In this document: positions 34,671-46,842 of the stretch, piece after piece
Numbering within the stretch: the first letter of the stretch is position 1
How the letters are laid out: the number at the start of each line of letters is the position of its first letter
Assembly: GCA_037693485.1 (NCBI GenBank)
Contig: CM075345.1
Span: 7,209,501 to 7,273,500, forward strand
DNA: 64,000 bases
From: Kitagawia praeruptora
Taxonomy: Eukaryota; Streptophyta; Magnoliopsida; Apiales; Apiaceae
Direction: 5' to 3'
The notes under the pieces: model-generated
Told to the model about the DNA's origin: nothing
Databases searched by the model: none
The model's input: only the letters and a program-made list of their open reading frames with translations
Program-made: the position numbers and the translations under genes

Positions 34671-37349
34671 ATGCAAACACGTTCGCAAGCTCGTTTACTA
34701 AGACTGGCAGAAGACGATCTTGTAGAGAATTTAGAGAATAAGGAAGAGGAGACTGAAACTACGGTAGCAATGGCAGATGCAGCAGCAGCTAAGGCTTTGA
34801 AGGACTATTCTCAGCCGAAACTTAATGATATCCAGTCTAGCATTATTAGGCCAGCTATTGCAGCGAACAATTTTGAGATTAAGTCGGGCACAATTCAGAT
34901 GGTGCAGAATTCAGTCCAGTTTGGGGGAGCTCCTACGGAGGATCCTAACATGCATGTTAGGGACTTTATCGAAATCTGCGACACTTTCAAGTGTAATGGT
35001 GTGACGGATGATGCTATCAGGTTGAGGCTTTTCCCATTCTCTCTGAGGGATAAGGCTAAGAGCTGGCTACACTCTCTACCACCTGGTTCCATTACTACAT
35101 GGGAAGATCTTGCTCAGAAGTTCCTTACTAAATTCTTCCCTATGGCGAAAACTGCAGCATTAAGGAACCAGTTGACTCAATTTCAACAGCAATCTGGCGA
35201 GTCATTGTGTGAGGCATGGGAACGCTACAAGGAGATGCTAAGGAAGTGTCCTCATCATGGCATGCCTGATTGGATGGTTATTAATGGGTTCTACAATGGG
35301 TTGGGAGCACAATCTAGGCCTTTGCTAGATGCAGCATCAGGTGGAGCTCTGTGGGCAAAGAGCTATGATGAAGCTTATGAACTTATTGAGATGATGGCTG
35401 CTAATGAATATCAGAATCCAACCCAGAGACTTTCTCAAGGCAAGGCAGCAGGAATTTTTGAAGTAGATACAGCTTCGATGATTACAGCTCAGTTGAAGGC
35501 TCTTGCTATGAAAGTGGATTCTCTTGCTAATTATGGAGTTCAGCAGGTGGCTAGTGTTTGTGAGTTATGTGCGGGCGCACATGAGACGAGTCAATGTGCT
35601 ATCTCTTCTGAATCAGCACAGTTCGTGAGTAATTTTCAGAGACCTGCTGCACCAGTTCCAGCCACTTATCATCCTAATAATAGGAATCATCCTAACTTCA
35701 GCTGGAGCAACAATCAGAATACTCAACAATCTTATCAGCAAGCGAAGCCGTACAATCAGGGCTATCCACAGCCTTATGCTCCAAGGACACAATTTCAGCC
35801 TCCGGGATTTCAACAGCAACAGTCCCAGGCTCATGCGGGGCAATCTTCTAATGAGATAGATGATATGAGAGTGATGATAAAGAACCTGCAAGCTGGCCAG
35901 AAAGTTTTGGAAACTCAGTTGGGGCAGATTACAAGTGCCTTGGTAAATATGCAACAAGGAACTCTTCCAAGTGATACAGAGATTAATCCAGGCAGAAGGG
36001 ACAATAAAGAACAGGTCAATGCGGTTACTTTGAGATCTGGAAAAGTCACGAGTGATTCTAAATCAGCAACTGAAGAAGATGAAGATGTTCAGAATCAGCA
36101 GGTTGGAAAATCTGCAGTACCAGAAATTGAGAAATCTGATTTAGTGACTGATCAGCTAGATGGTGAGAAGAGCAAGAAACCTGTTGAAAAGTTTACTCCG
36201 GAGCAATCTTCAATGAATAATCAGATCTATCCACCTCCACCATTTCCTGGACGTTTGAAGAAAAGTCAAGAAAAACAGTTGCAGAAATTTATGGATGTCT
36301 TCAAGAAACTGTCCATTAACATTCCTTTTGTTGAAGCGTTGGAGCAGATGCCAAGATATGCTAAGTTCATGAAGGATATTTTGTCAAGGAAGAGAAGGTT
36401 GGAAGATTTTGAAACAGTGGCATTGACGGAGGAGTGTAGTGCTGTTCTGCAACAGAAGTTGCCTCCTAAACTTAAGGATCCAGGAAGTTTCACTATTCCA
36501 TGCACTATTGGCAACCTTTCTTTCAACAAGTGTTTATGTGATTTGGGAGCTAGTATTAATCTCATGCCCTTGTCTGTTTTCAAGCAACTTGGTTTACCGG
36601 AGCCGAAACCAACTAACATCTCTTTGCAGTTGGCTGATAGGACGATCACTTATCCGAGGGGTATAGTAGAGGATGTTTTGGTAAAAGTTGATAAGTTCAT
36701 CTTCCCAGCTGATTTTGTGATCTTGGATTTTGAAGAAGATAAGAAGATTCCCATAATCTTGGGAAGACCGTTCTTGGCTACAGGAAAGACTTTGATTGAT
36801 GTGTAGAAAGGAGAGCTTACAATGAGGGTGCAAGATCAGAGTGTCACCTTTAATGTGTTCAAAGCCATGAAATTTCCGACAGAGGATGAAGAGTGTTTCA
36901 GTGTGGAAACAGTTGAAACGGGTCAGAGAAAGAAGTTGGATCAATTGTTGAGCAAAAAGTCGGACACACACTTGCTCAAACATCACATCAGTGATTCCAT
37001 TGACAGTTCTTCAGTTCGAGATCTCTCGAATGTCAAGCTTGGAAAACTTCCATCCCATTTGAAATATGTCCTTCTGAATGATGAGTTGGTGATTTTTAAA
37101 GTGTGTTCAGATAATGTGTTAAGAAGGTGGATCATGGATGATGAGGTAGAGGGGTGTTCTTCTCAATCAACTGTGAAGCAAAAGCACCTTAGAGGCGTGA
37201 AGAAGAAAAAGAAAAAGTCGATTGGAGGAAGAGGCAAAGTGAAGTTTGATTTAGAAAAGATGTGGGAAGATAGCAAGAAGGTTGTCAGACAATGGGTGAA
37301 TGGTTCTTCTGCTAAAGACAAGTCAAATGCAATCTTCGAGCCACCATGA
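34671..37349 (+). CDS. Gag-protease polyprotein of element I, one nonsense change
   Basis: The frame starts MQTRSQARLLRLAED at the first ATG after the primer site. Residues about 75-250 are the retrotransposon Gag domain (FPFSLRDKAKSWLHSLP, FLTKFFP, CPHHGMPDWMVINGFYNGL). A CX2CX4HX4C zinc knuckle, CELCAGAHETSQC, lies near residue 300, and a Gln-rich spacer follows. The retropepsin has its DLGAS catalytic loop near residue 627 and the ILGRPFLAT flap-side motif. TAG at 36804-36806 replaces what relatives read as Gln (DV-stop-KGELTM). The same frame continues to 37349 with SIDSSSVRDLSNVKLGKLP, a lysine run (KKKKKK) and a basic tail. In Athila the RT would begin at about this point, but here the frame simply ends. 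Confidence 0.85.
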
Positions 37350-39253
37350 TTTGAATCATATTTGTCCGGCTAAATGACATTAACGACAGCGCTTCTTGGG
37401 AGGCAACCCATGTGTTCGGTAGTCAGGTATGTTCTCTACTATCCCTTGTATTTACTTCCATTCAATGCGGACATTGAATATTTTAAGTTTGGGGGTGGTT
37501 TGAGGGATTAGTAGTTGTTGTTCTATTATTGTGTCATGTAGGATATCATGTTTTGCATATTAGTAGTAGTCAATTATGCATTTATGTTTGTGTTATCTAC
37601 GTTTGTTTCATATAGGACATTCTGTTTTTATGTTTGTATATCATGTGAGTTCATAATAGATGCATTTGCACCCATGCTTGATAGGAATTTTGTGTTGTTG
37701 ACGCTTTTGATTGAGAAGTGATATGCTTTGTTCTTGTGCGCACACATACACTAGTAAGTTGAAGCTAGTAGACTTATTGAATGTTGTAAGTGATTAGAAG
37801 GACATGAATATGTGCAAGATGATTTAGTTTGCATGCTTTGAATACAAGTAGGTGCGTTAGAGAGATGTTTGCTTGGGATTGAGTATGTTTTTCCACCAAG
37901 TGAGATTTTGAGCCTTATTGCATATTGCATATTTGCAATTTATTCGTTTGCTTGAGTGTCCACGGATTGTTTGCATTGCTAGCAGTTGTTTGAGGTCTTT
38001 CTTGAAACGCATGACATTATTTGACGATTAAAATGATAAAGGCAATTAGGAATAACCGCATATTTTCCCATATTACCATACCATGTTTACATGATCAATT
38101 AGTTAACCCGTTGAGCTTAATCCTATTTTTTCGGTGACATACCACATTACTTGCCTAGACCTTTTTCTTGTATTGGCCTTACATTAATTTGAACCCGTAT
38201 TGTCAAAGGCTAGTAAAGTGCTTAAGGGAGTAATAAGGTGTGCAAGGAGGGGTTTATTGTTGGTCTTACTTTTGGGGGAAATATTGAAAATTGGGATTGT
38301 TTACTTGATAGTCGACATATGTAATAAATTATGTGATCATTGTTATTGTTTATCTTATTGTTTGTGTTCTATTTAGCTCTCGAAAAAAAAAAAAAAAAAG
38401 AAAAGAAAAAAAAAAAAAAAAGAGAAAAAATGTATATTATGAGAGCATGTTTGTGTTTGTTGTGATCCTATTTCAGTCGACTAGTCGAGTGATTGTTTAG
38501 TAAAAAAATTATGTGGGGGGAAATATGGTGTTGTGTACGATTTATTCTAGTTCTTACTAGCTTTTGACACTTCACCTATTTTGGCTTATTTGACATACCT
38601 TGTCCCTAGCCCCGTTACAACCCAATTAAAGACCTTTTGATTATCGTCATTGATGTATGTTGTGTTAAGAGTTAGATTGATACCAAATGTCAAGCATGCT
38701 TATGATTTTGTTGGAATTGAGTGATACACTTACCCTTGTTCTTGAGTGAATATTCTTTTGTGAGTGGATTGTGAGTGTTTGCTTGTTTTTGCGTATGAGA
38801 TCCCGAGTGTTGTCTCAAAGATGTGCTCTTGTAGGCTTAGCATGTTTACTAACTTATTCTTACACTTGACATGGACTTGTGAGAACTTATGCATGTTCAT
38901 TGAGTAGACTATGTGAATACTTGCACTTTCGACACCAAGACATTGCGTATTTACTTTGATTCTTAAGTTGATGTGGCATGAGAGGATTTGAAGGTATGGT
39001 AGATTAGATTAATTGCATTTTCATTTAGTTGCATTCATGCATTGCATTGCATTAGGTTAATTGGATTTTGTGGGTACATTCGCTATAGGCCCTCACGAGA
39101 CCTTACTCGTCCACTAGGGCTGCCTAGGGGTTTAAAGGGCTTGTTGCATATGTCAAATGCAACCGTGATCACCTACGGAAGTGGTACTAGTTAGTTGTAT
39201 ATATATTGTTTTGTTTATGCTTGAGGACAAGCATCGGTTTAAGTTTGGGGGTG
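37350..39253 (+). other. Conserved non-coding 3' region of element I
   Basis: There is no open frame. GCGCTTCTTGGGAGGCAACCC at the start is a word common downstream of Athila coding regions. Purine tracts sit at about 37484, 38513 and 39241. An A-run at 38381-38420 is bracketed by CTCTC and GAGAG. Long stretches match 53200-55925 of element II, although the LTRs of the two elements differ. Confidence 0.75.
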
Positions 39254-40894
39254 TGATAAGTGGATTTATATCCACTTGGATCATTCTATTTCGGCTTAAA
39301 TTGGTGTCTTGTATCTCAAGTATAGGTGTGTTTTAATATGTTTTTGTGAGATTTGTGCAGGGTGTATTCCAGGTGTAGGTATTGCATTTAGTAGGTGATA
39401 TATGATTTTTAGTGTCAAGAAAGCAAGTGCTTGGAATTGCATTCGAAGCGGAGAAGAAATCAGCTTAAAGAAAAAAATGCAGTCTGTTCAGCATACACTG
39501 AGCGCGGGCGCGCCCAGGTTATATGGGAGCTCCGCGCGGGCGCGCTTGAAGCATCTCCAGAATTTCTTGCGCGCGGGCGCGCTGGATCTGTGCACAAAAC
39601 GCGCGCGGCCGCGCCTGGTTCGACAGAAACATTCTGATTTCAATTTCAAATAGGGAATTGTTGAGAATTCTTCTCCTAATCATTATGGAAGTTGTTTTGG
39701 ACGATTTGAAGCTTCTGGAATTTAATGTAAACATGGGAATTGCAATTCTATTTCAATTAAAGATCGAAAATTACCAGAATTCTATCCTATTTCAATTACG
39801 GTAATTGCTTGGTCAAGGAGGCACTTGGGGGCTATAAATACACACCTTGGGGCACAGAAAAATAATCATCTACACAATCTACACATTAAATTCGTTCATA
39901 GCACAAGGAAGAGAAGCCAAGGCGAGGATCGTGACGACAAGAAGATCTAGATATAGTTTTTCTTGTATTCCTTTGTGGAGGCGTATCTTTTGGATGCTTG
40001 TTACTTTCACGGATTTGTTCACTAAACCTTATTCTATTATTGATTTATTCATCTTCATCTTTATTATCTTGTTTTATATCATGCTTTCGTCAAATCCCAT
40101 GGTGACGAAAGGTTCGATTATGAACTAATCGTTATCGTGGGGTCCTAGTGGATTTATCTATGTAGCTTAGTAGTTTGCATGCCTTAGAGATTTATGTGTG
40201 GTGAATTATTGATATCCTTGTATGGTTGTACTTATTGAATTTAGGTGCGTAGCTAACATCTAAATTGAATTGTTAATCTCTTGCTAAACGAGAGTGGATC
40301 TTGAGATTTAGAACTTGCCATGCTAGCATAGGATAGGTTGATGTTAAGCATCATGATTTGTGGCATGAATAGAGATATTATGCTACCCTATGTGATCTAA
40401 GTGGATAACTTGTGCTTCAACCTTTATGTTTTCAAATTCTATAGAGATATAGGGTCTAAACATAATAGGTGCCTATTCATCTTCTATCTCTTTTGTGGAT
40501 GTATGCATAGATTGGTACTAGTATACCGAGAGGTAACTTTTACTCTTTTCGTGTTATTCGATCAGATATCAAAACCATCGCATGTTTTAATCGAAGGCTG
40601 CAACTCTAAGTGAAGTAGATGATGAAACTAGGATTCCATGTTTATTCTCATATAAGTAATTCGATTTTAATTTTTTGTCAATTAGTTAATTCTTAATTTT
40701 ATAATTTGCATCTTAGCTTAATTTAGGTAATCAAAACCATATTTGTTATTTTTCTTAGCAGTGAATTAAAACCATACATTGTTGCATAGGCATATTTACT
40801 GAATTGAACACCATTCTAGATCTCTGTGGGAACGAACTTGATTTATTCATATATTACTTGTGACTACGTGCGCTTGCGTGAAATTAGCATAACA
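39254..40894 (+). repeat. 3' LTR of element I, 1641 bp
   Basis: It begins TGATAAGTGGATTT after the polypurine tract AAGTTTGGGGGTG (39241-39253) and ends GCATAACA. The end matches the 5' LTR scrap. Four GC-rich words of the type GCGCGGGCGCGC lie at 39500-39610 in otherwise AT-rich DNA. GCTATAAATACAC at about 39830 is a likely promoter TATA box. Confidence 0.88.
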
Positions 40895-41899
40895 TTTATC
40901 ATGCCCCGAAGAAGCTCTCGTTTGAGCTATCGACCATGAATGCAATTCCATAATGACCTTAATCAAATCCATAAAAATAGTGCCGATCTATAACCTCGGC
41001 CATGGAGAACATCAAAACAAAATCAAACTCTCACAAGGATAAGGAAAGACTAACAAAACCCAAATAAATTGAAAACTTATTAAAAGCTTAACAAGAAAAC
41101 AACGAATAAATAAAGGATTATAAAGGGATTGGGGCTTTCCACCGGTGAAAAACCGATGGAAGCCCCTTAAAAAATCATTGAAGGAGGCTAGGGTTTGGGA
41201 GAGGGTTCTAGCATGTGTTTAAGGGCATCTGTTAAGAAGAATCCGTGATGAGGTATTAGTTAATCAATAAATTAATAACTATTAATTTATAGAGATTTTT
41301 GACATCAAAGAAAATAAATTTCCAATTATATATATTTAAATAGATTGAATTGTATAATTTATAATTTATAATTAATTCAATTAATTAAATATACATTGTT
41401 TTACAAATTCAATCAGTATTAGCAAGATTTAAATTAAGGATTCATGTATATTTAGATGATATCAAAGATAAACAACATTTTTGGAACCTTTTGAGCACTC
41501 AAGACATCAAAAACATTGATTAATAATTTTTTAATACTTTACGAAAACACCACTTCGAATTTTTGATGCAAAAAAAAGGGTTAAGGATGAATTTCATATA
41601 GATTTAGATTTTAACAACCTTATAACATATTTTACAAAAGAATAATACATATATTTTTATGATTTAAAATAAATCATTTATTTATAATATTATTGGAACC
41701 ATATATTTATATAGAATTTTTCAAAAAAAAATATCATCTTATTAAAAATGATCATTTTTTTAACTGGACAAAGTTGGGCCCGGAGAAAATTATCAACTTG
41801 AAAACATTATTAATTTACTGAATATTAATTTAACGAGGATTTACTGTAGGATTTTAAAATTAGATTTTGATTTCTAATTTGTATTTTAAATAAGTTTCT
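40895..41899. other. Intergenic with hairpin and MITE-like remnant
   Basis: No gene is seen. A GC-rich hairpin lies at 41131-41166. From about 41265 to 41877 the sequence has ends of the ATTAATTTATAGAG / CTGGAC..GTTGGGCCCGGAG type seen in some plant MITEs. A similar scrap occurs at 34050-34120. Confidence 0.45.
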
Positions 41900-44800
41900 G
41901 GTAGTGGAGGACTCGCATTGTATATACATCGGCAGCGTTGAGAAGTACTTAGGTAATCAGCGAGTTGGCAGTTCAAGTGAGAAATCAAAAAATAGGAAAA
42001 CGATGGTAACTACTATGGAGAAGGATGTGGGGGAGGGGATGCTAATTATGACAAAAACAATAGCAAATTGGATCCGCAAACACGAATTATCGAAAAGAAA
42101 GAGGAACGAATTGGGGCAGGGGATCGTATCATTGATTAACGGGACATCGAATAAATCATCATCAAAGAGGAAGAGGAACGATGTGGGTAGGCGTAGGGGG
42201 ATCTTATCGAATAAGAAGAAGAGGAAGAGAAATTATGTTTCTGTTGAGCAAGATAAATTATTATCAAAAAGGAAGAGGAACGATGTTGAGGAGGAGGAGG
42301 ATAAATTATCAAAGAGGAACGATGTTGGGGGAAAGAGGAACAATGTGGGCAAGGGGGACGATGAGGAGGCAAAGGGGAGTACGGTTAATTTATCTAAACT
42401 CCTTTTTGACGAGGATAAATCATCAAGGAACGATGTGGGTAAGTGTTTCCTAGGGGAAACCAAGGACGATGAGGAGGCAAAGGAGAAAATTATTCGAATC
42501 GGTGATACGGTTAATTTATCACACCTTCTTTTTTCCAAAAACAGGGACTATCTCATCACCTGCAACCACCAAAATACCACTAGCAAACTTGTATGTTATG
42601 CTTATCCTACTTAGACCAAGTCCAATGCGAAATAGCTATATCTATTGCTATAAAAGTTGCATTCCAGTGCTAATTTCATAACTAGTTTCAAATTTACATA
42701 ACTCTTTTAACTTTTACGTAATTCAATATATTTTTAGTATTTGTTGAAGTACAGTATAACTCTTTTATGGATAATGTGTCAAAGGTCCATCCTTGGTTTG
42801 AAGTATAGAACCCAGGATGTATATATGAATATTTGCATCCAAATATTTAACTCCTTTGGAGTTGAATTTTTCTGCATTTGGTGCTATAATATAGCAATAG
42901 AACCAATTATACATTTGCATTGGACTTGCTCTTACCTGTCTGTACTGTCCCTTTATTTACATATATCATGTCGGGTTATGCCAATGTTTGGAATACCACA
43001 CTAGTAAACATCTTTTACAATCAATATTTCTACAACGATAATATTATTAAATTTCGGCTTATGCCTTAGGCCTTACCTTCTTTTTTTCCTTTTTTTTAGG
43101 TAGAGATCAAGGCCAAGGATCTTGCAGGAAGGTTTATCGTTTTACATTTTATGCACTTAGCAGATTATTTTGACACTTGGAGTTGGAAAGCACCAGTTGC
43201 AAACCTCAAGGATCTATACACTTTAGGGGGGTGTATTCAACTGGGATTTTGAAGGATTTTCGATAATCCATGGATTTTAAAGAATTTCTAAAATCTACGG
43301 ATTGTTTAAAATCTACAAAGATTCTACAAAGAATTTGTAAATTTGATGTAGAGTCTTTGAGATTTGAAAAGTTTTTTTAGAAATCCATCAAAATCTCATT
43401 GATTTTTGCAAGATTTCAAAACTTACAAAAACAACTAGCAAATCCACCAAAATCCATGAATTTTAATAAATCTAAAAAATCCATGGATTTTTGAATACCA
43501 TCATATTTAAATGGATTGTTTTAAATCCAGATTGAATACACCCAGATTTTAAAAGACTTTTTAAAATCCTAATCGAATACCCTCAGATTTCAAATGACAT
43601 TTTGAAATCCAAATTGAATACCTCAAGATTTTAATGGATTTTAAAAAATCCAAATTGAATACTCCTAGATTTCTAAAATCCCTCAAAATCCTTCAAAATC
43701 CCAATTGAATACACCCCTCTAAGTTACACCCTCAAGGCGATTTTGAGATCGTCTTTGTTGCACTTAGGGATGACCATGCCATTCCTTCTACTACTCGTCA
43801 ATGTCTTCAACATGTATTTTCTATGATGCCGCCATGCCATGCCATCCCCTTGTCAGATCAAGAATCCATTCAACGCCTGAAAAGAATATTTGGTATCCAC
43901 GACACTAAGCATATCGGCCCTACCTCATTTATCATTGACCCCACAGGTGTGGTTTTGCAATCTCATGCCACCCCTTTGTTTCTTAGATATGGAGCTGCAG
44001 CCTATCCTTTTACCAAGGAAAGAATACAGTTCCTCGATTCTGAAGATAGTCTATTCCGAGCTCAGACTCTTTCCCTGGAAAAACTCTTGTCCTCTCCTGA
44101 CCGTGATTATCTAATCAACAACAAAGGAGATCAGGTATACAATTAATTCTATGACACCATGTTGTAATTTTGAAAACGTTTTGCATTAATCTTCCTTTTT
44201 ATTTGCACTTTCTTATATATGTTTTCCATTATTAATGCTAAATCATTTGGCAGGTACCTCTTCATAATCTCGATGACAAGGTGGTAGGCTTATATTTCTG
44301 TCCATGTCTGGATAGACTAGATGGACCAAGAACCACTGGGAAGCTGGAGATGGTTTATCAAGAGTTGTCACGAAAAGTGGAAGACTTTGAGATTGTTCTC
44401 ATTTATACGCATGGTTGGTGTGAACATGAGGATACCTGTAGCCTTATAGATGAAGATTCCTTCTTGCATAAAATAAAGACAATGCCTTGGCTGGCGCTGC
44501 CATTTAATGACACAAATTGTATTAAGAAGTTGCAAAGAGTCTTTCAATATCCCCAAGATCTGGATTGGCCGAGGCCAGATGCGAGGCTGGTGATCATCGG
44601 ACCTCATGGAGAATTTTTAGAACCGTTGGGCACTCACATATTGTTGAAATATGGTGCTCCAGCATACCCATTCACCTTAGCCAGTGCTGTCAATTTAGAG
44701 CTTGAAAGGGCAAAGAAAGTGAAGCCAGAGATGTTATGGGAACTAGATGCCGTATTCACACGAAGTATTGGGTCTCAGGTTCAATTTTCCCAAATTGTTG

Positions 44801-45246
44801 GCAAGAGAATCATAGTCTTCTATGAGACTTATGAGTCTCACAAATGGGTAAAAACTAATACGTTGAGGGAGCTGACAGCAAGGTATTTAGAGATGAAGGG
44901 TACTGATGAGGAGTTCGAAGTGATCCACATCCTTTGTGATGGGAAGTTTTCTACGCGCATGAAAGCACCCATGCCATGGTTCATGCATCCTCCTTTTGAC
45001 AAGGACACGTTCGCAGACGAGTTTATGCGTTGTGTTTTTGGTGATGAAAGTGGACTTCTTGCATTTGATGCTGGCGGATCGGTTGTCAGAGTGACATCAT
45101 TCGCTCAACTTGGGAACAATAAGTCTTTTCCGTTCTATGACAGTGGGGATATGGAAAACGAGGTCTTGCTGGATGTGAAAGAGAAAATTGCATTAACGTT
45201 AGAAAGAGTGTATGGGGTCGACTTGCGCTTTGATCATGATGATTAA
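41900..45246 (+). CDS. Nucleoredoxin-like protein with basic repeat N-terminus; probably disrupted
   Basis: Exons: 1 about 41900-42590, 2 43100-43225 (then a MITE), 3 about 43721-44134, 4 44254-45246. The protein has three thioredoxin-like units in the nucleoredoxin pattern: NRDYLITCNHQ, SPDRDYLINNKGDQ, then VPLHNLDDKVVGLYF, MPWLALPF and ILLKYGAPAYPFT. Plant nucleoredoxins reduce oxidised nuclear and cytosolic proteins through WCxxC. None of the three units has CxxC: unit 2 has FCPCLDRL, unit 1 HFMHLADYF, unit 3 FYETYESHKW. The N-terminal 170 residues are repeats of SKRKRNDV with acidic spacers, likely nuclear localisation signals. The start is unclear because no ATG lies before 42003 in frame. 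Exon 2 runs into a MITE with stops, and a clean excision would still be out of frame by one base. Exon 4 is fully open. It may be a recent pseudogene or yield a shortened product. Confidence 0.68.
43226..43719. mobile_element. MITE inside nucleoredoxin-like exon
   Basis: The left end GGGGGGTGTATTCAACTGGG and reversed right end GAGGGGTGTATTCAATTGGG form TIRs that extend into GATTTTGAAGGATTTT. TA borders both sides (T-TA and TA-A), compatible with a TA target duplication. The interior is made of short inverted AATCC/GGATT words. There is no coding capacity. Confidence 0.82.
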
Positions 45247-45746
45247 CGTTAGAAAGAGTGTATGGGAACAGCTGGCTCTTTGATTATGATTAACGTAATT
45301 CTAGTTTATTTATTCTGTGGCTTGTAAAAACTGGCTTGGTTTGTTTTATTAGATCAAGGAAGATTCACAAATCTGGATGTTTATCGAGTTTGGGGTAAAT
45401 TATAAATTTTCCTTTTCATGTAACTTATTTTATGTGTTTCCGTGTTTAATTTTATTGTTTGCATATTGTGTTTATGTTCCTTCATATTTAGTTTGGACTG
45501 CTGGTTTGTCTAGATACCGATTCGAATATCTAGATAATATCCTTCGAATTCAGATTAAGATATTTTTGTTTAACTATATTTGAATTTCAATACGTATTCG
45601 GATAAAGATTTGAATTTTGAATTCTGATTGGAAAATATCTGGTTGGCAACCCCATATAAGGATATAATTTGTATCTTCTTTCATTGTAAGAAACAAACAC
45701 ATACAAGTAAATTCAATACCTCAATGGCAACTCCTAGTAAACGAAA
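45247..45746. other. 3' flank of the nucleoredoxin-like gene
   Basis: 45247-45300 repeats the last roughly 53 bases of the coding region (GTTAGAAAGAGTGTATGGG) as a tandem copy. The remainder is AT-rich with no open frame of note. Confidence 0.55.
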
Positions 45747-45938
45747 TTGATACCTCTCTGCATTTCTGTTCATGGTGATTTTATGTTGCTTGTTGGCTCA
45801 ACTGTGATAATGTACGACCCTAAGGAAAAGGATAATCAAATCAAGACTCTTTTCGAGATGGAAAGTAATCCATATAACATGTTTGAAGAACTCAATGTAT
45901 ATAGTTACGTTGAGAGTCTAGTTGCACCACAAATCTGA
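45747..45938 (+). pseudogene. F-box-associated domain remnant
   Basis: A short frame reads GDFMLLVGSTVIMYDPKEKD and ends NVYSYVESLVAPQI. The pattern LLVG..V..YDPK...VY.ESLV.P is the C-terminal strand pair of plant F-box-associated (FBA) domains. There is no F-box or upstream FBA part, so it is a stub of a former F-box gene. Confidence 0.5.
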
Positions 45939-46330
45939 ACAAAAATTTGCAGCCAACGTTACCTACACAAAATGGTCCATTCCGGTTATATCTTATCCTG
46001 GATTGTTTTTATTATACTATTTGAGCTTGGAGTTCTTTTGAAGATGCACATGAGTTGGTTTTATATTTTTCATTTGTATTTTGACTAATGCTGAGGCTTA
46101 TTTTTATGGATATATTTTGATTTGCTTTGTTTTCCTGGCTATAGAATATCTTACATTCAGTTTTAAATGAATATTGATTTTGAAAGATATTTCTGCTCTT
46201 CTATTTTAAAATTTTGATTTCTAAAGTGAACCTAACAGAAACTGCATCATTTTGATTTTTGATTTTAAACTAACGTTGAAGCTGTGATTTCTAAAGATAT
46301 TTCGATTTTGAAATATTTTAATATGAGAGT

Positions 46331-46508
46331 AGGTAACCTCAGATATATTTCAGGTAACTTCCCTGAGATACACATCTTTTATATGTAAAAATAGGATGGG
46401 CATTTTAGTAAATTCAGGATTTTTTAATTGGCCCTACGGGCCCAACAGAATTTAAAGGTATTTTGCATGTATCTCAGTAAAAATTACCTGAGATACATCT
46501 CAGGATCC
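46331..46508 (+). mobile_element. Short TIR element (MITE), second copy
   Basis: Reverse-oriented relative of 19432-19609. The ends GTAGGTAACCTCAG and ATCTCAGGATCC and the interior GGGCATTTTAGTAAATTCAG match with scattered substitutions. Confidence 0.7.
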
Positions 46509-46842
46509 TTTTTCTCTTTTAATATTTATTGAATAGAAAAGTGAATGGAAAAAATAATTAAAACATTTTATGTTAATTTTTTGAAACCTAACTATCTTCA
46601 TGTTTTCACGTGGATAACGCCCTCAGTTTTAGTATTCAATTTGCCACTAAATTACAAATTTAAATAAATTTAACCATAATTCAATAATTTATTTTTAATA
46701 TTTTAAAATAATTAATGTCAACCAATAGTATCAAGCATTAAGGAAACTTAGAGCATCTCCAAATGAATAAGACCCCTTAGCTAAAATCATACATATAATA
46801 TCATAAATAAAATTTATAAAAATTATGTAAAAAAATTTATCT

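Larger units (their letters stand above)
34123..40894 (+). mobile_element. Athila-like gypsy retrotransposon encoding only Gag-protease (element I)
   Basis: Partial 5' LTR (34123-34532), tRNA-Asp primer site, one Gag-protease frame (34671-37349), about 1.9 kb of non-coding DNA with purine tracts, polypurine tract, and full 3' LTR (39254-40894). Reverse transcriptase, RNase H and integrase are absent, not merely broken: nothing matching them lies between the protease and the 3' LTR. The same layout recurs in element II (48820-57301), so this is a family trait and not a random deletion. Mobility would depend on Pol from a full-length relative. Confidence 0.88.

Noticed and set aside
42136..42538. 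Frames on both strands across the KRKRN repeat region
   Set aside because: They are shadows of the repeated AAGAGGAA-type sequence. Only the plus-strand frame leads into the thioredoxin-like exons.
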